Shown: piece by piece, positions 1 to 7,851 of the stretch | Numbering within the stretch: the stretch's first letter is position 1 | Layout: each line of letters opens with the position of its first letter | Assembly (NCBI GenBank): GCA_020634395.1 | Contig: JACKBU010000006.1 | Location: forward strand, 62,001 to 126,000 | DNA: 64,000 nucleotides | Reading direction: 5' to 3' | Origin: Ardenticatenaceae bacterium | GTDB taxonomy: Bacteria; Chloroflexota; Anaerolineae; Promineifilales; Promineifilaceae | Made by a program: the position numbers and the translations under genes | The notes under the pieces: model-generated | Seen by the model: the letters and a program-made list of their open reading frames with translations, nothing else | Databases searched by the model: none | What the model was told of the DNA's origin: nothing

Positions 1-495
1 GCCTGCTTCGGCGTCATCCCGCAGCAGCCGTACCTGTTCAACGCCTCCATCCGCGACAATTTGCGGCTGGCCAAGCCGCAGGCCGGCCAGGCGGCCATCG
101 AAGAAGCCGCCCGCCAGGCCCACCTGCATGAGTTCATCGCCGGGCTGCCGCAGGGGTATGAGACGGCCGTCGGCGCCCTGGGTATGAATCTGAGCGGCGG
201 CGAGCGGCGGCGGCTGGCCATCGCCCGCGCCCTGCTGAAGGATGCGCCGGTGCTGCTGCTGGATGAGCCGACCGCCGGCCTGGACCCATTGACGGAAACG
301 GCCGTCCTGGATACCATCTTCCAGCTTTCCGCCGGGCGCAGCCTGCTGCTGATCACCCACCGGCTGGTCGGGCTGGAGGCGATGGACGAGATTCTGGTGT
401 TGGACGGCGGGCGCGTGGTGGAAAACGGCCGTCACGCCCAACTCCTGGCGCAGCAGGGTCTGTACGCCACCCTGTGGCAGCAGCAAATGGCCTGA
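1..495 (+). CDS. cydC: Thiol reductant ABC exporter subunit CydC (3' part)
   Basis: The last 164 residues of an ABC transporter whose 5' end lies outside the window. What remains is most of the nucleotide-binding domain: Q-loop (VIPQQPYLF), signature LSGGERRRLAIARALL, Walker B VLLLDEPTAGLD and H-loop ITHRL. The segment after the H-loop (THRLVGLEAMDEILVLDGG, then ENGRHAQLL) is closest to what I know of CydC rather than MsbA-like exporters. CydC pairs with CydD to export cysteine/glutathione for cytochrome bd assembly. The membrane domain is not visible, so another heterodimeric exporter half remains possible. Confidence 0.75.
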   Translation, partial: ACFGVIPQQPYLFNASIRDNLRLAKPQAGQAAIEEAARQAHLHEFIAGLPQGYETAVGALGMNLSGGERRRLAIARALLKDAPVLLLDEPTAGLDPLTETAVLDTIFQLSAGRSLLLITHRLVGLEAMDEILVLDGGRVVENGRHAQLLAQQGLYATLWQQQMA

Positions 496-600
496 TCGCC
501 TGCTGGCAGGCCCATCACCCACGCGCTCCCTTTCTGGATCACGCTCTCAACACAGCCGCAGCCCATCCCCAAACCATTATCTGGCGTCCATTTATGGTTG

Positions 601-978
601 CTACGCGTTGCGAAGTGGCTGCTACGCGTTAAGAAGTGATTGCTACGCGTTAAGAAGTGATTGCTACGCGTTTAGAAATGGTTGCTACGCGTTTAGAAGT
701 GGTTGCTACGCGTTTAGAAATGATTGCTACGCGTTTAGAAATGATTGCTACGCGTTTAGAAATGATTGCTACGCGTTTAGAAATGGTTGCTACGCGTTTA
801 GAAGTGGTTGCTACGCGTTTAGAAGTGGTTGCTACGCGTTTAGAAGTGGTTGCTACGCGTTTAGAAGTGACTGCTACGCGTTTAGAAGTGATTGCTACGC
901 GTTTAGAAGTGACTGCTACGCGTTTAGAAGTGATTGCTACGCGTTAAGAAGTGGTTGCTACGCGTTAAGAAGTGATTG
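601..978. repeat. 18 x 21-bp tandem repeat
   Basis: Eighteen head-to-tail units of exactly 21 bp, each beginning CTACGCG and continuing TTTAGAA or TTAAGAA, with variation almost confined to a few A/G and T/C transitions. Each unit carries the palindrome ACGCGT. Decayed units flank the array (about 585-600 and 979-1020). The array fills most of the 568-bp gap between cydC and the flavoprotein gene at 1064; 496-584 shows nothing recognisable. There are no spacers, so it is not CRISPR. Two of three plus-strand frames are wholly or largely free of stops, as expected when the unit is a multiple of three, so coding is not implied. Confidence 0.95.
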
Positions 979-1063
979 CTACGCGTTCGTTTACGATTGC
1001 CGGGTATTCATTTATGATTGCTGGACATTCATATTTCATACAAGACGACAGTTGGAGGCAGCA

Positions 1064-2530
1064 ATGCGCGATGTCATTGTGATTGGCGGCGGGCCGGCGG
1101 GTGTAACGGCCGCTTTGCGCGCCCGGGAGTTAGGCGCTTCGGTTATCCTTATCGAGCGGGACCGCATGGGCGGCACCTGCACCAACGACGGCTGCGTGCC
1201 TACGCGCGTGCTGGCCAAGGCGGCCCGCCTGGTGCGCGACGCCGAGCAGTTCGCCGACTACGGCCTGATCGGCCAGAAACCGGCCGTAGACCTGCCGGCG
1301 CTGCTGGCCCGCACCCAGCAAACGGTCTTTCGCCTGCACGAGAAGAAGCAGCTGCTGGACCATTTGCGGCAGGCCGGGGTGGCCCTGACGGCCAATGCCG
1401 GCGCGGCCCGTTTTCTCGACGAACAGACCATCGAACTGGAGAACGGCCACCGCCTGACGGCCGAAAAGTTCATCCTCTGCGTGGGCGGGCACGCGCGGCG
1501 GCTGGCTTTTCCCGGCAGCGAACACGCCCTCACCCACAGCGACGTCTGGTCGCTGGCGCGCCTTCCCCGCTCGGTGGCGGTGGTGGGCGCAGCGGCCACC
1601 GGCTGCCAGCTCACCTCCATCCTGGCAGCTTTTGGGGCGCAGGCGACCCTGCTGGACCTGTCGCCGCGCATTTTACCGGCGGAGGACACGGCCGTTTCCC
1701 AATCCGTCTATCACGCGTTCCAGGAGCGCGGCATCGAGGTGATCACCGGCATCAGCGGCCTGGAGCGGATTGAAAAGGGAGCGGAGGGACTGCGGCTGGT
1801 GTATGGGCAAGACGGCCGTTCCCATACCCTGGCCGTGGAACAGGTGATTCTGGCCGTGGGCTGGGTGGGGAACGTGGAGCAGCTCAATCTGGCGGCGGCC
1901 GGCGTGCAAACCGAGCGCAGCTACGTCGTCGTGGATGATACGCTGCGCACGAGCAACCCGCGCATCTACGCCGCCGGGGACATCAACGGCCGGATGATGC
2001 TGGTGCAAAGCGCCTCCTCCGAAGCGCGGCTGGCCGTGGAAAACGCTCTGCTGCGCCAGGACAAGACCTTCCGCCACCACGTCGTGCCGCACGGCGGCTT
2101 CACCGACCCGGAGTATGGCAGCGTGGGCCTGACGGAAGCCCAGGCGCTGGCGCAAGGCGGCTGCGCCATCGCCACCGTGCCCTACAGCGACCTGGACCGC
2201 GCGGTGATCGACGGCCGTCCCGAAGGATTTTGCAAGCTCATCGTCCACCGGGAATCGGGCCAGATTGTGGGTGCACACGTGGTGGGCGAACAGGCAGTGG
2301 AGGTGGTGCAGATCGTGGCGGCGGGCATGGCCGCCGGGATGCACGTGGTGGAACTGGCCGAAGTGGAGCTGGCTTATCCCACGTTTACGGCCGTGGTGGG
2401 GCTGGCGGCGCGGCAGTTGGTGCGCCAGTTGGGCTTTACGCCCCTGGCCGCGGAGTGGCGGGCGCTGCGCCGTTTACAGCATCGCGGCGCGGAGTGGGAA
2501 AACAGCAGCGACGGTGTGGGCGGTTATTAG
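1064..2530 (+). CDS. Class I FAD-dependent disulfide reductase (MerA/lipoamide dehydrogenase-like)
   Basis: A 488-aa pyridine nucleotide-disulfide oxidoreductase. FAD-binding GGGPAG is at residues 8-13, the redox-active pair GGTCTNDGC gives C39 and C44, and the NAD(P)-binding segment is near residues 165-195. The dimerisation domain begins at about 345 (GGFTDPEYGSVGLTEA). In lipoamide dehydrogenase and glutathione reductase the C-terminal domain supplies a His-Glu dyad (HPTxSE); here the matching stretch reads AYPTFTAVVG, with Tyr in place of His, as in mercuric reductase, but the MerA C-terminal Cys-Cys is absent. The ATG at 1064 is chosen because GGAGG lies 5 nt upstream. The frame stays open leftward through the tandem repeat to a TTG at 608, which I regard as coincidental. 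Substrate unknown. Confidence 0.85.
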   Translation: MRDVIVIGGGPAGVTAALRARELGASVILIERDRMGGTCTNDGCVPTRVLAKAARLVRDAEQFADYGLIGQKPAVDLPALLARTQQTVFRLHEKKQLLDHLRQAGVALTANAGAARFLDEQTIELENGHRLTAEKFILCVGGHARRLAFPGSEHALTHSDVWSLARLPRSVAVVGAAATGCQLTSILAAFGAQATLLDLSPRILPAEDTAVSQSVYHAFQERGIEVITGISGLERIEKGAEGLRLVYGQDGRSHTLAVEQVILAVGWVGNVEQLNLAAAGVQTERSYVVVDDTLRTSNPRIYAAGDINGRMMLVQSASSEARLAVENALLRQDKTFRHHVVPHGGFTDPEYGSVGLTEAQALAQGGCAIATVPYSDLDRAVIDGRPEGFCKLIVHRESGQIVGAHVVGEQAVEVVQIVAAGMAAGMHVVELAEVELAYPTFTAVVGLAARQLVRQLGFTPLAAEWRALRRLQHRGAEWENSSDGVGGY

Positions 2531-3420
2531 ACCGTCTGGCGCAGGGCAGCGGCGATGGCGGCGATGTGGGCGGCGCTGCTGCCGCAGCACGCGCCGATGA
2601 TGTTCGCGCCTTGTTGGAAAACGGCCGTGGCGTAATCGGCCATCACTTCCGGCGTGGCGTCGTAGACGGTACGGCCGTCACGATACTGCGGCAGCCCGGC
2701 GTTGGCTTTGGCGATCAGCAGCACGTCGGGGTTCTGCGCCCGCATCTGGCCGATGACGTCGATGATTTCGTCCGGGCCGTTGCCGCAGTTGCCGCCGACG
2801 GCCGTTACGCCCAGGGCGGTAAAGGCAGTCAGCGCCTCCGTCGGGCGCACGCCCATCATCGTGCGCCCCTTGCGGTCAAAGCTCATCGTCGTCACGATGG
2901 GCATGTCGGGCGCGGCCTGGCGGCAGCCGGCGATGGCCGCCCGCGCTTCGTCCAGGTCGTACATCGTCTCAATCCAGAACACGTCCACCCCACCCTCGGC
3001 CAACGCGGCGGCCTGCTCGGCGAAAACGGCCGTGGCCCCGGCTATGGTCAGCGGACCAAACGGCTCCATCATCTCCGACGTCGGCCCCATCGACCCACCC
3101 ACGACGACAGGCTGGGGGGCAGCGTCGGCTTCCAGGCGGGCGATGCGGGCGGCAGCACGATTGAGTTCGGCCACGCGTTGGCCCTGCTCGTGGCGGTCCA
3201 GGCTGGGACGGCTGCCGCCAAAGCTGTTACTCAGGATGATTTGCGAACCGGCCTGCACGTAGCCGCGGTGCACCTGGCGCACGGCGTCCGGGTTTTCCAC
3301 GTTCCACAATTCCGGCGAATAGCCGGCTTCCAGGCCGGCGGCCATCAGGTTGGACCCCATCGCCCCATCGGCGACGATGGGCAGGCCGGCGGCCAGCAAA
3401 GCAGCAAATGTCGTTTTCAT
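2527..3420 (-). CDS. Homocysteine S-methyltransferase family protein
   Basis: A 297-aa TIM-barrel protein of the homocysteine/betaine methyltransferase family, which moves a methyl group onto homocysteine or a related thiol using a zinc-thiolate. The N-terminal DGAMGSNL motif, GNCG near residue 210 and the C-terminal GACCG supply the three cysteine zinc ligands expected. The family includes cobalamin-independent and B12-linked members; no B12-binding domain is present here and the methyl donor cannot be deduced. An AAGGAGA ribosome site precedes the ATG. The gene converges with the flavoprotein gene and the two stop codons overlap by 4 bp, leaving no room for a terminator between them. Confidence 0.85.
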   Translation of the reverse strand: MKTTFAALLAAGLPIVADGAMGSNLMAAGLEAGYSPELWNVENPDAVRQVHRGYVQAGSQIILSNSFGGSRPSLDRHEQGQRVAELNRAAARIARLEADAAPQPVVVGGSMGPTSEMMEPFGPLTIAGATAVFAEQAAALAEGGVDVFWIETMYDLDEARAAIAGCRQAAPDMPIVTTMSFDRKGRTMMGVRPTEALTAFTALGVTAVGGNCGNGPDEIIDVIGQMRAQNPDVLLIAKANAGLPQYRDGRTVYDATPEVMADYATAVFQQGANIIGACCGSSAAHIAAIAAALRQTV

Positions 3421-3492
3421 GGCGTGATTGTCTCCTTAGGCGATATTATCTGATCAAACGGCCGTTTCGGCACACGGCCGTTTCGGCCGGGG

Positions 3493-3520
3493 TTGAATTC
3501 TACGGGCATTGGCCTATACT
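3493..3520 (+). promoter_or_regulatory. Candidate sigma-70-type promoter for DUF1697/YdeI pair
   Basis: TTGAAT (3493-3498), a 16-bp spacer and TATACT (3515-3520) lie 64 bp upstream of the ATG at 3584. Just before it, 3456-3486 holds two direct copies of ACGGCCGTTTCGGC. Judged by eye only. Confidence 0.4.
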
Positions 3521-3583
3521 AACCCGGTCTTGCCGGAGCCTTCAGGTGCAACGTTCACCGCATATCAAAGGATACGAGTTTTT

Positions 3584-4123
3584 ATGACCCGCTATATTGC
3601 TTTTCTGCGCGCGATTAACGTCGGCGGCCACAATATCAAGATGGCCGCACTGCGTGACCATTTTTCTGCCCTTGGTCTGAGCCACGTCGAAACTTTTATT
3701 GCCAGCGGCAACGTGATATTCACGACAGACCTCACCGACGGCCGTGCCCTCGCGGCGAAAATCGAGGCCCACTTACAACAGGCGCTGGGTTATGAAGTGG
3801 CCACCTTTCTGCGCACGGATGCAGAAGTGGCCGACATTGCTCAGTACACGCCCTTCTCTGAGGCGATGATGCAGGAGGCGCGGGCGATCTACGTGGCGTT
3901 TCTGGCCCGGCCGGTGGCGCAAGCAGACCTGGAGCCGTTTCAATCGGACATCGACTCTTTCCACGCCCACCAAAATGAAGTGTATTGGCTGTGCCGGCAC
4001 AGGCAGAGCGATTCTAAATTCTCCAATGCCGTGTTTGAGCGCGCGCTGAAAATTCAGTCTACGTTTCGTAATATCAACACGGTCAGGCGGCTGGCGGCCA
4101 AATATCCACCTGCTGCCAGCTAA
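3584..4123 (+). CDS. DUF1697 domain protein
   Basis: A 179-aa protein that begins MTRYIAFLRAINVGGHN, the hallmark opening of DUF1697 proteins, followed by an alpha/beta fold with SHVETFIASGNVIF near residues 38-51. The family is widespread and structurally known but has no assigned reaction. The ATG at 3584 fits family length and has AAAGGA about 10 nt upstream; longer starts would add an unrelated leader. Fourteen bp separate it from the following YdeI-like gene, so the two are probably co-transcribed. They often occur as stand-alone housekeeping-type genes, so the pairing says little about function. Confidence 0.85.
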   Translation: MTRYIAFLRAINVGGHNIKMAALRDHFSALGLSHVETFIASGNVIFTTDLTDGRALAAKIEAHLQQALGYEVATFLRTDAEVADIAQYTPFSEAMMQEARAIYVAFLARPVAQADLEPFQSDIDSFHAHQNEVYWLCRHRQSDSKFSNAVFERALKIQSTFRNINTVRRLAAKYPPAAS

Positions 4124-4137
4124 ATGGAGGTTGTTTC

Positions 4138-4728
4138 ATGTCCACCCCCGATACGTTTGCCGGTTTGCCGATATTGTATTTTGCCCGGCCGCAGGAATGG
4201 GCGGAGTGGCTGGCCGCCCACCACGACACGGCCGTTGGCGTGTGGCTGCAGCTGGTAAAAAAAGCGGCCGATCGGCCCTCCATCTCTTACGACGAAGCGC
4301 TGGAAGAGGCGCTCTGTTACGGCTGGATCGACAGCCAGAAACGGAGCTACGATGAGGAATCGTGGCTGCAGCGCTTTACGCCGCGCCGGGCACGCAGCGT
4401 CTGGTCGAAGGTGAACCGGGAGAAGGCGGAGAAGCTGATCGCCAACGGCCGTATGCAGCCCACCGGCTTGCAAGAAGTGGACAGAGCGAAGGCCGACGGC
4501 CGTTGGGCCGCCGCCTATGATTCGCAAAGCACCTCGGACATGCCGCCCGATTTCCAGGCCGAACTGGATGCCCATCCGGAAGCTGCGGCCTTCTACGAGA
4601 CGCTGAACAGCCGCAACCGCTACGCCATCCTGTACCGCATTCAGACCGCCAAAAAAGCGGAAACCCGCGCCCGGCGTATTCAGCAGTTTGTGGAGATGCT
4701 AGAGAAGCAGGAGAAGCTGTACCCGTAA
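4138..4728 (+). CDS. YdeI/OmpD-associated family protein
   Basis: A 196-aa protein of the YdeI/OmdA family. Diagnostic parts are the N-terminal FARPQEWAEWLAAHH, the central SYDEALEEALCYGWID, RFTPRRARSVWSKVN, and a lysine/arginine-rich C-terminal helix. Enterobacterial members are linked to resistance to cationic peptides and polymyxin, but the biochemistry is unsettled, and transfer of that role to this organism is inference. There is no signal peptide. GGAGG lies 8 nt before the ATG. It follows the DUF1697 gene by 14 bp and converges on priA, leaving a 4-bp gap. Confidence 0.85.
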   Translation: MSTPDTFAGLPILYFARPQEWAEWLAAHHDTAVGVWLQLVKKAADRPSISYDEALEEALCYGWIDSQKRSYDEESWLQRFTPRRARSVWSKVNREKAEKLIANGRMQPTGLQEVDRAKADGRWAAAYDSQSTSDMPPDFQAELDAHPEAAAFYETLNSRNRYAILYRIQTAKKAETRARRIQQFVEMLEKQEKLYP

Positions 4729-4732
4729 CCGC

Positions 4733-7591
4733 TCACAGCGTGCTTTCCGGGTCCATGTCCACAATCCAGTTAGCCGGGACGTGGAAATCGGCCAGCAGGC
4801 GGTTGGGATTGGGGGAGCGGATGATGAGCTGCCAGCGGTAACGGCCGTCTATCCGGTTGAAAAACGGCGGTACAGGCCCTAAAATCTCGGTCGCCGCCAG
4901 GGCCAGATCGCGCGCGTGGCGGCGCAGACCTTTGGCCAGTTTCTCCGCTTCCTGCTGGCCGCGCTCGTTGATGGGGTCCACCAGCACCAATTTCGCCAGC
5001 CGCCGGAAAGGCGGCAGGCTGTGCTGCGTGCGAAAGCGAATCTCCTCGATGTAAAAGCTGGCATAATCATGCTCGGCGGCGGCCTGGATGGCATAATGCT
5101 CCGGCTGGTAGGTCTGGATGATGACCCGGCCGCCCAGTAAACCGCGCCCGGCGCGCCCGGCCACCTGCGCCAAAATCTGAAAGGCCCGCTCGCCGGTGCG
5201 GTAATCGGGCAGCCCCAGCGACACGTCGGCGGAAATCACGCCCACCAGCGTTACCAGCGGCAAATCCAACCCCTTAGCAATCATCTGCGTGCCCACCAGA
5301 ATGTCTGCTTCCTGATTGATGAAGCCGGCCAGAAGCTGCTCGTGGGCATACCGGCCGGCCGTGGTGTCCCGGTCCCAGCGGGTGATGCGGGCGGTAGGCC
5401 AGCGCTGCTGCACCTGCTCCTCCACCTGCTCCGTGCCCAGCCCAAAATAGCGAATGCGCTTGGAACCACATTCCGGGCACTCGCCGTACTGCGTTTCGTG
5501 GCGGCCGCAGTGATGGCAGACCAGCGCCGAATGCGGCCGGTGGAAGGCGAGCGGCATGTCGCAGCGGGGGCAGCGGGCGATGTAGCCGCAGTCACGGCAG
5601 ATGACGAAGGTAGCCGTGCCGCGCCGGTTGAGGAAGAGGATGGCCTGCTCGCCGCGTTCGAGGGTTTCGGTTACGGCCGTTTCCAATGCCCGGCTAAAAA
5701 TCGTCCGGTTGCCCGCCCGCAGTTCCTGGCGCAAATCGACCACCTGGATGGGCGGCAGAGGAATGGTCAGAGCGTCGTCGGGGTCTTCGCCAGACTGAAC
5801 GTAGCGAGGGGTGAGGTGCAGGCGCTCGGCCTGGCTTTGCACGCGCTGGCGGTGGCCCATCACGCGCTTGGGCAGCTCCAGCAGCCGGTAGTGGCCGCCC
5901 TGCGCCTGGTGGAAGGTGACCAGATCTGGCGTGGCGCTGCCCATGATGACGATGGCGTTGAGGATCTGGCCCAGGTGCACGGCCGTTTCCCGAGCGTGGT
6001 AATACGGCGGCGGCACAGGCGGGGTCTGTTTATAGCTGGGGTCGTGCTCCTCGTCGACAATGATCACCCCGATGTCCGGCAGCGGCGTGAACAGAGCGCT
6101 GCGCGGCCCCACGACAATATCAAATAAACCCTGCCGCGCCCGGCGCCAGGTATCGTAGCGCTCGCCGTCGCTGAGGCGGCTGTGCAGGACGGCCACCCGC
6201 CCCGGAAAGCGAGCGGCAAAGCGGCGCACCGTTTGCGGCGTGAGGGCAATTTCTGGCACCAGCACAATGGCCTGCCGGCCCTGCACCAGGGCATAGTCGA
6301 TAGCCCGCATGTAGATTTCCGTCTTGCCGCTGCCCGTCACGCCGTGCAGCAGGAAGGGCTTGGGAGGTGTAGGGGTGTAGGGGTGAGCGGGTGACGAGGT
6401 GTCGTCGAGTGTCACCCCATCACCGTCCTGCACATTCAAACCCACATCTTCATCTTCGGCTTCGATCATCGCTACCTTCACGCGGCCCCAAACGCGGGTC
6501 TGGTCCAGGGTAAGCTGCGGCGCTTCGGCAGGGGTAAAGTCCCGGTCGGCCAGAGGATCGCGCCACACTTCCTCGGCGCCCAGGCGGATGAGGTCCAGTT
6601 TAGCCAGCTTCTTCAGATGTTGGAGATTGGCTCCGGTGGCGGCGTAGATGTCGCTGATGGCGACAGGCTGGGCGGCTCTGGCCAGCAGGGTCGTAATTTG
6701 ATAGTAGGTGGCCGCACCGCGCAGGGCCAGGGCCTGGGGCAGCACGTCCTTGTGCGGGATAGCCAGAGAGATAGATTTGGGATTGGGGACTTCGGAAGTC
6801 GGTGACTCTTCCTCCGCCATCCGAAATCCGAAATCCGAAACGGTTATCAGTTCGGCTTCGGTCAGGGCTTCCAGGTGGTGGGGGGAAGCGCCGGTGGCGG
6901 CCAGCACGGCCGTTTCCTCCGGCAGCGGGTCGTCCAGATCGGCGAGGTAGAAGAGCACGTCGGCCTGTTTGCTGGCACGGCCAAGCTGGCGCAGGCCGGC
7001 TTCCAGGCGTTTCGGCCCGGCGATGAGTTCGGCAGTACGAATTTTTTTGGGACGCACGCGGGGCGGATCGAGCACGGTGGCTTTGCGCAGGATGTTGCGG
7101 TTGGCAAGCTGGGTGACGGCCGTTTTCCAATCTGTTTTGGGCAGCGCGCGCCGGATCTGGCGGCCGCGCAGGTCACCCTTTTGGCGCAGCAGGTCGAGGA
7201 GCTGCTGCTGGAGGTCGGTAAGACGGCCGTTGCCGTCCCAGTAGGGATTGATGTCCACCACGATGTCGGCCCAACGCGTCAGGCCGGGCGGCAGCATCAG
7301 GCGCAGGCAGCCGTTTAGCGGAGCCAGATATTCATGGCTCATCCACTGCGCCAGTTCAATCTGCCAGGGCCACAACACCGGCTGCGGATCGACCAGAGCA
7401 ATAATTGGCTTTGTTTCCTCAACCGGCGCAGTCTCGTCAAACCCGATGACGATGCCTTGCGCCAGACGGCGGCCAAACTCTATCTCTACCAGATGGCCGA
7501 CACATAATTGAGAAGCCAGATCAGTCGGCACGTGGTAATGAAATGTGCCTTCCAACGGAGCTTCGATGTTAATCACCAGAATTGCATACAT
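4733..7591 (-). CDS. priA: Primosomal protein N' (replication restart helicase PriA)
   Basis: A 952-aa superfamily 2 helicase that reloads the replisome at stalled forks. The N-terminal DNA-binding region begins YAILVINIEAPLEGTFHYH; Walker A is HGVTGSGKTEIYM (K423), the DEEH box is VDEEHD near 513, GSATPD follows, then a cysteine-rich zinc insert at about residues 663-710 (CRDCGYIARCPRCD, CHHCG, CPECG) and helicase motif VI in QVAGRAGRG. At 952 aa it is longer than typical PriA (about 730-830); the excess lies before Walker A and includes two low-complexity stretches (see findings). The ATG at 7591 is preferred because the conserved sequence begins there; an upstream ATG at 7687 would add 32 unconserved residues. 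Confidence 0.92.
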   Translation of the reverse strand: MYAILVINIEAPLEGTFHYHVPTDLASQLCVGHLVEIEFGRRLAQGIVIGFDETAPVEETKPIIALVDPQPVLWPWQIELAQWMSHEYLAPLNGCLRLMLPPGLTRWADIVVDINPYWDGNGRLTDLQQQLLDLLRQKGDLRGRQIRRALPKTDWKTAVTQLANRNILRKATVLDPPRVRPKKIRTAELIAGPKRLEAGLRQLGRASKQADVLFYLADLDDPLPEETAVLAATGASPHHLEALTEAELITVSDFGFRMAEEESPTSEVPNPKSISLAIPHKDVLPQALALRGAATYYQITTLLARAAQPVAISDIYAATGANLQHLKKLAKLDLIRLGAEEVWRDPLADRDFTPAEAPQLTLDQTRVWGRVKVAMIEAEDEDVGLNVQDGDGVTLDDTSSPAHPYTPTPPKPFLLHGVTGSGKTEIYMRAIDYALVQGRQAIVLVPEIALTPQTVRRFAARFPGRVAVLHSRLSDGERYDTWRRARQGLFDIVVGPRSALFTPLPDIGVIIVDEEHDPSYKQTPPVPPPYYHARETAVHLGQILNAIVIMGSATPDLVTFHQAQGGHYRLLELPKRVMGHRQRVQSQAERLHLTPRYVQSGEDPDDALTIPLPPIQVVDLRQELRAGNRTIFSRALETAVTETLERGEQAILFLNRRGTATFVICRDCGYIARCPRCDMPLAFHRPHSALVCHHCGRHETQYGECPECGSKRIRYFGLGTEQVEEQVQQRWPTARITRWDRDTTAGRYAHEQLLAGFINQEADILVGTQMIAKGLDLPLVTLVGVISADVSLGLPDYRTGERAFQILAQVAGRAGRGLLGGRVIIQTYQPEHYAIQAAAEHDYASFYIEEIRFRTQHSLPPFRRLAKLVLVDPINERGQQEAEKLAKGLRRHARDLALAATEILGPVPPFFNRIDGRYRWQLIIRSPNPNRLLADFHVPANWIVDMDPESTL

Positions 7592-7622
7592 GGCCCCGAT
7601 TGTATCATAGCCAGTCTGGTAG

Positions 7623-7649
7623 ACCTGAGATTTTGCCAACCTCTCAGGT
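7623..7649. repeat. Hairpin element, 8-bp stem and 11-nt loop
   Basis: ACCTGAGA (7623-7630) and TCTCAGGT (7642-7649) form a perfect stem around 11 nt, between divergent priA and the MBL gene. It matches in design the hairpins at 44318 and 52257 (AGGT/ACCT-containing stem, 11-nt loop). There is no T-run beside it. Confidence 0.6.
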
Positions 7650-7851
7650 TGAAAACGGCCGTCATTGACTTGAAGACAGTCGGGCACAAAAAGTGCAGCA
7701 GTGCCTCTAACTTAGGTTTGGGTTCCCATTACGGCGCCCGAACATAACCAAAGTTAGACGACATGCGATCCGGGTTATCGCTATGCTAAGTCTAGTGAGA
7801 GGTTTTAAGAGCCGCACTGCGTATTGTTCTGGAACTAAAAGGATGTGCAAA

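Noticed and set aside
601..978. CRISPR array
   Set aside because: Units are contiguous with no unique spacers and there are no cas genes.
608..1063. N-terminal extension of the flavoprotein through the tandem array (TTG start at 608)
   Set aside because: The array's 21-bp unit keeps frames open by arithmetic, the flavoprotein family starts at the GGGPAG strand, and a good GGAGG precedes the ATG at 1064.
1018..1773. 251-codon overlapping frame in the flavoprotein gene
   Set aside because: Arg/Gly/Pro-rich shadow translation of a GC-rich gene; no ribosome site or recognisable domain.
1064..2530. E3 subunit for the 2-oxoglutarate dehydrogenase complex
   Set aside because: The His-Glu dyad of lipoamide dehydrogenase is missing and the gene is over 20 kb from sucAB.
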